A stretch of 64,000 nucleotides of DNA from Metridium senile (Eukaryota; Cnidaria; Anthozoa; Actiniaria; Metridiidae), in contig OX459103.1 in NCBI GenBank assembly GCA_949775045.1, positions 1,881,501 through 1,945,500 on the forward strand, written 5' to 3'. The position numbers and the translations under genes are program-made. Of this stretch, positions 55,301-64,000 are shown in pieces (the first letter of the stretch is position 1; every line of letters begins with the position of its first letter). A model generated the notes under the pieces. That model was not told the DNA's origin. It saw only the letters and a list, made by a program, of their open reading frames with translations, and searched no databases.

Positions 55301-57616
55301 ATTGTAAATCCTGCTCCACAGAATGCAAGTATAGCTGCTGTACCCAATGTCAATAAAGGAAGTAAAATAATTGTTGGAAATATTGAGTTAATACCGAGTG
55401 CAGGTGGAGCAAACAATGTTGTCCCTCCCAACAACGTCAGTGGGATCCCCGCCCAGGCGATAACTCCAATTCCAATGATTTGGCCTAACTTAACACAGGC
55501 TACCACTACTCCAGTCCCATTTTTGTGGCCTAACTTAACACAGGCTACCACTCCAAAACCAGCTGTCTGGGCCAATATGACTGGACCATCGTGGACGTGG
55601 AATACAACAACTGCATCCCCTCAAGCCCCTACAAATAAACCCATTGTGTGGCCAAACGTACCACAGGCTACCACTCCAAAACCCGCTGTCTGGGCCAATA
55701 TGACTGGACCATCGTGGACGTGGAATACAACCACTGCACCCCCTCAAGCACCTACAAATAGACCCTTCCAAGCACTGATCGTGGTTCCTCCGGGAGGTTT
55801 GGGTGTGGCCAAGGATTCCCCAAAAGTAGACTACAATTCGTCCATTACAGTAAACAATACCGGATTTGCACTTCCTCCCATTACAGTCACGCCTCAACAG
55901 ATGGCACAGGGTAACTTCAACGCTACAGTACAAGCACCTCAAAATGTCAGTTTCTCTACCGTACCAATGCCAAACAATGTAAATTCTCAATCACAAGCTG
56001 CCTCGAATCCTTCCACCTTCCAAGGTGCAGCAAGTTCATCTTCTGTTTCCCCTGTAAGTGGGGACTCAAACAAACCTTCAACAAGCCCTCAAGCTCAAGT
56101 TAATCCCTCTTCGAGTCCTGCTCCAAGTGATGATTCAAACCAAGCTGCAGCAAGCCCTGCACCTAATGGCAACTCCTCACAAAGCTTAGCCAGTCCCGCT
56201 CAAGTAAGTCCCTCAACGAGCCCGGCCACTAATGGAGATTCCAGCCAAACTCAAGCTAGTCCCTCAACGAGCCCTGCCACTAATGGAGATTCTAACCAAG
56301 CTCAATCAAGTCCCTCAACGAGCCCTGCCACTAATGGAGATTCCAGCCAAGCTCAAGCTAGTCCCTCAACGAGCCTGGCCACTAATGGCGATTCTAACCA
56401 AGCTCAATCAAGTCCCTCAACGAGCCCTGCCACTAACGGAGATTCCAGCCAAACTCAATCAAGTCCCTCAACGAGCCCTGCCACTAACGGAGATTCTAAC
56501 CAAGCTCAATCAAGTCCCTCAACGAGCCCTGCCACTAATGGAGATTCCAGCCAAGCTCAAGCTAGTCCCTCAACGAGCCCTGCCACTAACGGAGATTCCA
56601 GCCAAGCTCAAGCTAGTCCCTCAACGAGCCCTGCCACTAACGGGGATTCTAGTCAAGCTCAATCAAGTCCATCAACGAGCCCAGCCACTAATGGCGACTC
56701 TAACCAAGCTCAAGCTAGTCCCTCAACGAGCCCTGCCACTAACGGAGATTCCAGCCAAGCTCAAGCTAGTCCCTCAACGATCCCTGCCACTAACGGGGAT
56801 TCTAGTCAAGCTCAATCAAGTTCCTCAACGAGCCCGGCCACTAATGGCGACTCTAACCAAGCTCAAGCTAGTCCCTCAACGAGCCCTACCACTAATGGAG
56901 ATTCCAGCACAGCCCAAGCAAATTCAACTTCCAGTTCTCAAACAAATGGATATTACTCACAGACCTCCACGAATGCTGCTCCGAGCTTAGATTCTGCACA
57001 ACCGATATTGAATCAATACCCTGCAGCATATCCCGCTTCTGCACCAAGCACAGACACAACCCAAACTCAAGCATCAAACTACACCGCTGACCAGTCACAA
57101 AACTATCAGCCATCAAATCCATCTCAAAGTTACCAGACTTCTTCGAACTCGGCTGAGCAAAGCAGCCAAACAGCTTCATATGCCGACAGCACACAGCCGT
57201 CTTATTCACCAGAGAGCTCGCAAACATCGACTCAATCAGTGAGCCCGCAAACATCGACTCAATCAGTGAGCCCGCAAACATCAGCTTCATCAGTGAGCCC
57301 GCAAACATCGGCTTCATCAGAGAGCCAGCAAACATCGTCTTCATCAGAGAACTCCAACCAAAACCCTGCCTCCGGTACGTACGGAGATCAAGTGAAGAAA
57401 GAGGAGGACAAGGACAAGGGTAAATCTATTAAGGAGGAGGAGGATGAAGCCAAAGCTCATCTTTACGAGTACATGGTGGCACAACCTCCCAATACACACG
57501 TGCCAAGCGATCCTTACGAAGCGCAGAAAGAACAAACACTCCAGGTGAGAGAAATGGCTGAAGCGTATAATAACTACCTTAAGAAATTCTACTCTAAACT
57601 TGGATACAATGGCTAG
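49380..57616 (+). CDS. Secreted gene C: VWC + fibronectin type II + long Ser/Thr/Pro/Gln repeat region (1449 aa, 5 coding exons)
   Basis: Exons are 49380-49452, 50524-50619, 51507-51695, 51996-52169 and 53799-57616, all phase 1 junctions. The ATG lies 13 nt after an acceptor (TTCTAG). Exon 1 is a signal peptide ending in RHHHKKH. Exon 2 continues EHKKLHKKS. Exon 3 is a VWC domain with ten cysteines (58, 76, 80, 82, 89, 94, 99, 109, 110, 113), including the CCPEC end. Exon 4 is a fibronectin type II domain: CHFPYKY, then cysteines 151 and 161 (WC), ANYDRDGVWGVC ending at 176. FN2 domains typically bind collagen or glycans, VWC domains bind BMP-type ligands or mediate assembly. Exon 5 is low-complexity: 13-aa NTT-sequon repeats, a 41-aa WPN/WANMTG duplication and fourteen 17-aa repeats, then an acidic/basic Lys-Glu stretch and a Tyr-rich C-terminus. 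N-glycosylation sequons are abundant, so a mucin-like or matrix protein is inferred. Confidence 0.83.
50640..51500 (+). repeat. ATC-rich minisatellite in intron 2 of gene C
   Basis: Units contain ATTATCGGCAAGCACCACTA, GCACCATCATC and TTACCGACATCAACCCCATT. They recur about eight times at spacing of roughly 75-125 bp, with variable numbers of CATCAT triplets, filling nearly all of the intron. Confidence 0.9.
52461..52677. mobile_element. Foldback family 1, copy 5 (most diverged), intron 4 of gene C
   Basis: AATAGCCCCCTTCACAGTTT, then GCGCCATCTTGAAAAGTAGC at the left and AGATGGCGAAGGGAACTGTG at the right. The right arm carries many substitutions (GTGTCGTTTCGATACAAAGG), so this copy is the oldest of the five. 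Confidence 0.82.
53169..53227. mobile_element. Short palindrome, about 59 bp, in intron 4 of gene C
   Basis: TTGTATCGGCGTATACAATC and GATTGTATAGCCGATACAA are inverted around a GC-rich AAGCCGAAGGCGCG centre. It is a possible MITE remnant or cruciform. Confidence 0.6.
54533..54645 (+). repeat. 39-bp in-frame repeat (13 aa, GNTTPQQGNTTPS)
   Basis: Three near-identical units, plus diverged flanks to about 54750. Each unit carries two N-X-T sequons, giving a densely N-glycosylatable tract. Confidence 0.88.
55526..55770 (+). repeat. 123-bp in-frame duplication (41 aa) in gene C
   Basis: Two copies (starting 55526 and 55649) encode TTPKPAVWANMTGPSWTWNT and flanks, rich in Trp, Pro and Thr with several N-X-T sequons. 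DNA identity is high. A shorter WPNLTQATT unit precedes them. Confidence 0.88.
56207..56920 (+). repeat. 51-bp in-frame repeat, 14 units (17 aa, SPSTSPATNGDSSQAQA)
   Basis: Fourteen consecutive 17-residue units (residues about 981-1218) with only SSQ/SNQ, QAQ/QTQ and A/S alternation. DNA-level differences are few, so the array expanded or was homogenised recently. Ser/Thr-rich units are typical O-glycosylation substrates. Confidence 0.95.
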
Positions 57617-58558
57617 ATATTGTAAAAACTACCTTAAACGTGGACATTAAGGATGAAGATTATCGACTACCTTAAATCTTCTTCGCTAAACTTGTATATG
57701 ATGGCTGAGATTATATACGATAAGTATCTGTGAAGTTCTTTGCTTAACGTGTACGCTATGGCAGAAGATTATGTTTAACTTTCAAGAAAGAAAATTTTGG
57801 TTTTACAAGATATGTTGGTAGAAATGCTGTCATTACATGAAAGAACTTTTAAGAAGTCTGATTTAGAAAAGACATTCCACGATTGAACCAATGAACTAGA
57901 CTTCTATACTAAACAATATTCTTGGTCTACTTATGATAGTGAGTCTTTCAATTAAGATCTTTATTTAGGTGTTTATGATGAAATAAATCGCAGAGAAAGA
58001 CGGTATCAAAGTTAAGTTCATGCATGTTCTTCTAGACTTATTTTATTATTAGCTCAAATCAACCGTAAATGCATTTATGTATTATAAATATAGTTAACAT
58101 ACAAGTCTATAAATAACGAAATATTTTGCAGAGTGAAAAAACATTACGCCTTTGACTTCATAACGGGAAATCCCACAAGAAAGTTAATGTTTTTAATATC
58201 AGCAAGAGTTCAACATATTGTTGTCTATATAATATGCAAAAATGTACAGCTTATTAAATTTCTTGCACGATCCTTGTCATGTCAAAATAGTAATACGTAC
58301 ATACAGCTGTTGCAAACAGGTTGACTTGTGAATAATGAATACTTCAGCTGTAGCTTAACCAACAAGCATCAAGCCAATACCAAAATGAATGTTGGTTTAG
58401 CACTGGTAATTAAACAAAATTCGAACTAATATCAAAATGAAATCATCAGTTAACGTGCTTGTTATTATATTATAATCAATTTTGTTGGTAGCAAGTCTGA
58501 TTACAATACATTACATATACTTGTTGCTTGAGCCGCGACAAAGTTTTTTGAAATAAGT
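57617..58558 (+). other. 3'UTR of gene C and following spacer
   Basis: AATAAA at 57982-57987, 366 bp after the stop, is the best poly(A) signal. Short duplicated words derived from the coding end (CTACCTTAA, AAACTTGTATATGATGGCTGAG) occur at 57625-57710, an echo of the last codons. No gene is recognised beyond. Confidence 0.5.
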
Positions 58559-58844
58559 ATACACTCTTTCCGAGAAAGTTTGTCACCCGTGAAAAGCACA
58601 CACGCTAGTGGCGACAAAGGATCATGGATCAATTTAGAATCTAAATGTGCATTCGGAACGCCTTTCTTGTTGTTTGATAAGTCAAAATGGATATTTCTCA
58701 ATGACATATTGACAACTGTAGCAATGTGGCTATAAAATACCTGCCCTCTAATAAAGTATACAGCGATAACCCATAATCCCCTGCGCTACTAGCTTGTATG
58801 CTTTTCACTTCACGGGTGACAATGTTTCTCGGAAAGGGTGTATA
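58559..58844. mobile_element. Foldback element, about 286 bp
   Basis: The ends TATACACTCTTTCCGAGAAA and TTTCTCGGAAAGGGTGTATA are inverted. The arms continue with TTGTCACCCGTGAA/TTCACGGGTGACAA and GCTAGTGGCG/CGCTACTAGC. Confidence 0.85.
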
Positions 58845-59519
58845 AAGAACATCAGTGTGCTAGATGTTTTAAAAGAACAAGAGAATAGAGCAAGCAGGCA
58901 AACAAATATACACCTAGCTAATTGCAAGAATGTTGTCCTGGCTTTTGCAATTTAGTGGGAAAGGAATTAATAAAAAGACAAAAGATCACCGAAGCTGAAC
59001 TCTTTCTCGTATGATCAGAAATACCGTATGCAATCTTGAAAACAATTCCATTACCATATATGATATTGTAGGAGAGAAGTAAAAAAATACTTTGATTAGC
59101 GTGCGAGAGACTTTTTTTAACAGGTTAAGATTGCAACAGAACAATAGGCATATCTTTGATACGTTTGTTATTCCTTTCTTATCAAATCAATTATGTTCGT
59201 TTTTCATGTGACAACATTATTGCAATTAGATGTATGCCACAATATGCTTTTTCAAAAAACGAATTCATAGAATATGTAATTGAAATTACCTTGCATGCTT
59301 CAAGATGAATAGTATTACTAGTTTAAAAATTCGAAAAAATGATGATGAAGTCATGGAGACTTCGAAACGTTGTAAAAGTATTTCGCTTGTATTTATTTTA
59401 AATACCAGTTTAATTATCAAAATAGAAGTATATATTAATTGTATTCATTATAATAAACGATATTAATAGTCATATGCTGCGCTGGTCTCTTGTATTGTTG
59501 ATGTATTGTAGAAGTGTTG
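58845..59519. other. AT-rich spacer without a recognised gene
   Basis: No exon, RNA gene or repeat is recognised here. Confidence 0.4.
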
Positions 59520-60235
59520 AATAAAAGAACAAATGAAATAGAATGGAACGAATGACAGAGAATGGAATGGAATGGAAGCAAAATAATAAAAGATGAATGT
59601 GATCAAGTGAAGAAAAGGAAATGATGGAAAGTGGAGAAAAGAGGAGAAAAGTGAAGAGTAGGGAAGAGAAGAGAGAAGAATAGGAAAGAGAAGAGAAGGA
59701 CAGAGAAGGGAATTGAAATGGAAAGGAATAGTATAGAAGAGTATATATAGAAGAGAAGAGAAGTGAAGAGCAGAAAAGGGTTGGATGAGAAGAGAAGAGT
59801 GAGAAGAGAAGAGAAGAGAAGGGTAGGATGAGAAGAGAAGAGTAGAAGAGATGAGAAGTGAAGAGATGAGAAGACGAGATGTGATGAGAAGTGAAAAGAA
59901 GAAAAGAATGTGAAAGAATACAGTAGAATAGAGAAGAGAAGTGAAAAGATAGAAAGAGAAAAAAAGATCTAGAGAAGAGAAATGAAGAGAAGAGAACAGT
60001 AGAGAACAGAAGTGATGAGAAGAGAAGAGAAAAGTTGGGCTAGAAGAAAAGAGAAATATATAAGAGTAGGAAAGGAGAATAGAAGAGAAGAGAAAAGAAG
60101 AGAAGTGAAGAGAACAGTAGAGAACAGAAGTGATGAGAACAGAACAGAACAGAACAGAAGGGAAGAGAAAAGTAGGACGAGAAGAAAAGAGAAAAAGACT
60201 AGGAAAGGAGAATAATAGAGAAGTGAAGTGTCCAG
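59520..60235 (+). repeat. Homopurine tract (GAGAAGAGAA-type), about 715 bp
   Basis: The plus strand is almost entirely A and G with GAAGAGAAGAGAAG and GAACAGAAGTGATGAGAA units. AAGAGAAGTGAAGAGAACAG is repeated near 59980 and 60105. The Ser/Leu/Phe-rich minus-strand frame is a by-product. The tract can form triplex DNA. Confidence 0.9.
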
Positions 60236-60301
60236 GCAAGAGGTATGACGAAAGAGATAGATAAGATATGTTGCTTTTGATCATACAATCAAGTGCCCTT
60301 T

Positions 60302-60470
60302 CCAATAGGCCTTTTGCAGGACCTGGTCAATTAAATCAAGAAATGATAAAACGCAGCAACAGTACTGACTTTAATGTGGTCTTTCTGAATATGCCAATCA
60401 TTTTTTTAGCGGAGCTAATTTTTGTTGGAAATTAATGTCACGTGACCAGATCCTGCAAAAGGCCTATTGG
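60302..60470. mobile_element. Foldback element, about 169 bp
   Basis: The ends CCAATAGGCCTTTTGCAGGA and TCCTGCAAAAGGCCTATTGG are perfectly inverted, followed by CCTGGTCA/TGACCAGA. Confidence 0.87.
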
Positions 60471-62125
60471 TAATGTCACAACACCATAATCACGAGAGAT
60501 CAACCAGACAAACACTACTTTATTGATGTTTATATTAAAAAGATTTGTGTAACCAGATCTTGTACTACTACTATCGTGAATAGAAAACCAGAGATATCGA
60601 CCACTTTGCCACCAGATTACAAGCGGCCTTTAGCCCTGATACCTGCTCTCGTCTTTGATCTTTTGAACCTAAGAAACACGATAAAATATCGGAAGAAAAT
60701 GTAATTCACATCAAAAAAACTCAAAAAGCTTCCTCCTTAGTTATTCGGGCAGATAAAAGCGTAATTTGACTTATTTGGAGAGATTTCTGGGGTAATTTTG
60801 AATCGTTGTGATGAGATTGATTTGAAAACGATTACGGCTTGTTTTTCTTCTAAGAGTAAGGATACCTGTTTGTAACATAAAGAGAACAGTGTCTAAAGTA
60901 ACACAGTTTTAATGGTTTTCCAAATTTGATAATCTGAAATTGTAACATCGTCCTAGAATCCAAGGTAACCAGTATAACTCTTACTACAAAGAATGACAGC
61001 AAAAATTATATAAAAACGAGCAATTTAAGGACACCAGAATTTTCGATTGGAATCTGACTTTTTGAGATAAATTGTGGGCGATTTTAGATAGTTAATTCAA
61101 GTATTTAAACGATGGAAATCTGAAGACATTTTGAGATAAATTGTGGTGATTTTGGATAGCTAATTCAAGTATTTTAAACTATTTTTCTTCTTTCGCGCCC
61201 TGTCAGCCACACGTTAATTACGAGACCCGTTAAGCTATCACCAACCAAACGACAAACTTTTGGTGCCATATTTGATTACATACGTGGCCCTGGCACTGCG
61301 CATGCGTGGCCCACCAGAAGAGAACAAAGGAATATCAGATTGACTATACGAATTGAATAACACTGTCAGGTAGAAGAAGGGACATGGAGTCCTTGTTACT
61401 TTCATCCTAATTTGAATTACAAAGGAGTCTTGTGTTATCAAAATGTAAGTAGATATCGATTTACTGATTCGATAGTTTGTAGTGCTATTTGTTTCTATGG
61501 TTGGGTAACGATAGGAGTTTTGAATGTAGAGGAATCAACTGACCGTTGGAATTTAATGTCTCTTGCTTATGGGACCATATAACTGCCGTTGATAGATTAG
61601 AATCAAAATGTTCTGGTTTTGTACGTTAACTATAGTTTACAGCGAAAATATGAAGCCAGTTCATGAAGGTTCTAATGAAAATGTCAGCTAGAAAGTACTT
61701 CAAATATTTTTATCTACGTCAATTTTTTATCATATTTTCAACAAATTTTAATTTTTATATCATCCCATTTTCAAATTTTTTTGTTTGTTTAATTTTAACC
61801 TTGAACTTTGAAATGGTATATTTAGTGCTCCTTTTTGGTCAGGATTTGGGGATTTTAGTATTTTTTGAGTAGTATAGCGTCTCTCAAGTTCTTAATTTTG
61901 ATCAGCTAAAGTGGGGTCGTTTACAATTGCCACCAAAAGCCTATAGCAGGTTCGATCACTGGGTTCAACAACCAACGAGTCCGCGAGAAAAACACTAACT
62001 CAAAGTTATATCTACAGATAAAAAAAGGCAAACACAAGGCTGAATCACGGGCGTTTGGCAGCCCTTTGAGTATACATATAATAGTAAAAGCAACAGTTCC
62101 CGCGGGACAAAAGCAACTAGCAAAT
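60471..62125. other. Spacer upstream of gene D
   Basis: It contains a two-copy duplication (about 61066-61180: GATAAATTGTGG(G)CGATTT, TTAATTCAAGTATTT) and GCGCATGCGTGG near 61299, which resembles an NRF1 site. A TACATATAATA element near 62073, about 50 bp before the gene D ATG, may act as a TATA box. No coding exon is recognised. Confidence 0.4.
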
Positions 62126-62183
62126 ATGAAATTAGCACTACTAGCAATATGTGCACTGGCACTGATACAACCTGGACTTACTG
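62126..62183 (+). CDS. Secreted gene D: first coding exon (signal peptide), gene continues beyond the window
   Basis: ATG opens MKLALLAICALALIQPGLT, a textbook signal peptide with a Leu/Ala core, then a phase 1 donor (ACTG/GTAAGA) at 62184. This copies the design of genes A, B and C: the signal peptide alone on the first coding exon, ending in phase 1. No following exon is found before position 64000, so mature protein and family are unknown. It may be a fourth member of the secreted cluster. Confidence 0.55.
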
Positions 62184-63439
62184 GTAAGATATAGTGGTTT
62201 ATAATATGATATAAATTGAAGAATGGATTATGATAGAATATATTATAAAAGTGTGACGTAAATTGGTACGTTAAGCTACTGATAAGAGAGGTGAAAAAAT
62301 TGACAAAATAGTCATTCTTTTTCAACTCTCTCTTTAAAACATTTTATTAATTGCATGAGTATATCTTATTGGTAAGAGATTGATTATAGCTTTTAATTTT
62401 AACCTACTTTATTTCAACGCTATTTGTGGAGTTTAAGAAGCTGCTTTCAAATACAACCGATCGCAACTTTCGACACAAATAACGCTGATTTATCAACCTA
62501 GAAGATTCAAAAGTTGTAGTGTGTATAGGTAGTTTACTAAACTAAAATAGGTGATTACTCGAGCGGAAGGCAAATTGGTAGATAAAATTTGAAACTCAGT
62601 GAATTTATCCACAGTTCAATATCTTCAATAAAATTTTGACATCTTTTTGCTTGTTTGTAATGAATAATTAACATGTACGAAAGGAACACAAAAGAAGACG
62701 GAACTGGTTGTTACTTGTAGATAATTTGAACTTCAAACAAACTAATTCTTAAATACTAACGTCAAATTTAGCTATAAAAGCATTTAAATTGTCCAATTTT
62801 GAGACTATTTCGGTTTCAATGCGTCAGAGCGTGTTTACATCTGATTGGATGGAATTTTCGCGCGCTTTTTGCGAGCGCGTTTGCATCGAAAATGGCGCGG
62901 TCACCTGACGGCCACTTGCACAAATCCGAGTCAAAGATCAAAAGCTGTTTACTATTTGGACGGGTTTCGTTGATCTTCAACAAAGAAAAAATGAACGGTT
63001 GACTGATATGACAAGTATTAGCAACAAGGTTTCTTTGTGAGGAATAAAAATGAAATTTCCATTGAAAACTGTACAAATAAAAGTAATAAAATAATTTAAC
63101 AGTATTTGTAAATGAAACTGTAATTTTTGTCGTATTTAGTCAATCTGAAAAAACAGGAAAACAAATCAGAAGATGAAATGTTAAATGTTAAATAGTTATT
63201 TTTATAACTTTGTTGTAAAAAAAGTGCCAATACCATGCAAGAGAAGCAAATTTAACAATCACCAAGTTGTCTAAGTTTACACTGAATTTTAGAGTTGTTA
63301 GAAGAGGGCTTTGATTGACTTATGTGAAAAACAGTGAACTTTTGAGGATGGTACGAGCTGCGAGTGTAAAACACTTGGTATACAAAAAGAAGTCCTGTAT
63401 TTAAAAATTACATAAGTATTTATTTAATTGCATATTGGA
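62184..63439 (+). other. Presumed first intron of gene D
   Basis: No phase-compatible cysteine-rich exon is seen. The segment at 62855-62900 is CpG-richer (TTTTCGCGCGCTTTTTGCGA, AAAATGGCGCGG) and promoter-like. Confidence 0.35.
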
Positions 63440-64000
63440 ATTATATCAATTGCAAAAAGGTAGTCTTTCAAAATTAATGTCTAACTTGATGGTAGAAACA
63501 TTTGGTTGATAGTACAACAATTGCAAAAAGGTAGTCTTTCAAAATTAATGTTTAACTTGATGGTAGAAACATTTGGTATATAGTACAACAATTACAAATA
63601 GGTTGTCTGATAACTATAGATTTATGTCTAACTCGATGGTACAGACTTTTCATTACAGCAATTAAAAAAAGGTTGTCTCACAAAAATATATTAATTATTT
63701 AATTCTATAGTAGAAATATTTGGTTGATAGTACAAGAATTACAAAAAGGTTGTCTGAGGACTATCGATTTATGTCTAACTCGATGGTACAGACTTTTCAT
63801 TACAGCAATTAAAAAAAGGTTGTCTCGCAACACTTTAGCAATTTTGTAATTTTGTAGTAAAAGCATTTAGTTGATAGTACAACAATTTCAAAAAGGTTGT
63901 CTCGCAAAATTTATCAATTTTTTAATCCTACAACAATTACAAAAAGGTTGTCTGGTGACACTAGATTTATGTTTAACGATGGTAGGATCTTTTTTAACAT
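63440..64000 (+). repeat. 71-bp minisatellite running off the window end
   Basis: AACAATT(A/G)CAAAAAGGT(T/A)GTCT, then TTTATGTCTAACT(C/T)GATGGTA and GAAACATTTGGTTGATAGTA recur at about 71-bp spacing (for example 63451 and 63522), about eight units. It is in the presumed intron of gene D. Confidence 0.88.

Noticed and set aside
54360..56990. Several 60-250 codon frames overlapping the large gene C exon on both strands
   Set aside because: They are out-of-frame readings of the in-frame repeats (39-, 123- and 51-bp units).
59463..60305. 280-codon Ser/Leu/Phe-rich minus-strand frame
   Set aside because: Complement of the homopurine tract; no start context or domain.

Overview
The window looks like nuclear DNA of an invertebrate animal, most likely an anthozoan cnidarian (sea anemone or coral type). 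The evidence is AT-rich, intron-split genes with GT-AG junctions and AATAAA signals, five ShKT six-cysteine domains (a family strongly expanded in Cnidaria), CR1/L2-type LINE tails, and many foldback (MITE-like) elements and minisatellites inside introns. The species cannot be named from the sequence.

Left part (1-27 kb). Positions 1-5 kb hold no recognised gene, only LINE fragments, foldbacks and simple repeats. A very large C2H2 zinc-finger gene (5185-12019, four coding exons, about 1614 residues) follows, with three separate internal repeat tracts and two SUMO-consensus motifs in its last exons. A 1.4 kb minisatellite lies downstream, then a single-exon minus-strand gene of unknown function (14625-15671) with a CRE/CCAAT promoter. 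A three-exon plus-strand gene of unknown function follows (20072-23865, about 523 residues); its last exon is crowded with CACGTG palindromes.

Right part (27-64 kb). Four plus-strand genes for secreted proteins follow head to tail. Their exons were joined by hand from splice sites and reading phase. Gene A (27206-31733, 8 coding exons, 335 aa) has a signal peptide, two ShKT domains, an acidic segment and a Lys/His-rich tail. Gene B (34424-44500, 11 exons, 737 aa) has a signal peptide, a His/Lys motif and three ShKT domains separated by Gln-rich and Ala/Pro-rich segments, and ends on the last ShKT cysteine. Gene C (49380-57616, 5 exons, 1449 aa) has a signal peptide, a His/Lys motif, one VWC domain, one fibronectin type II domain and about 1270 residues of Ser/Thr/Pro/Gln/Asn repeats. 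Gene D is only a signal-peptide exon (62126-62183) that continues beyond the window. Signal peptides always sit alone on a first coding exon ending in phase 1, and every internal cysteine domain is a phase 1-1 exon. This suggests a locally duplicated and shuffled set of secreted structural, mucin-like or adhesive proteins.

Non-coding DNA is dominated by short inverted-repeat elements. One family is present five times, all inside introns of genes A, B and C, and another twice. There are about ten intronic or intergenic minisatellites (66-100 bp periods) and abundant GAT/ATC microsatellites. No tRNA, rRNA, CRISPR array or complete autonomous transposon was recognised.
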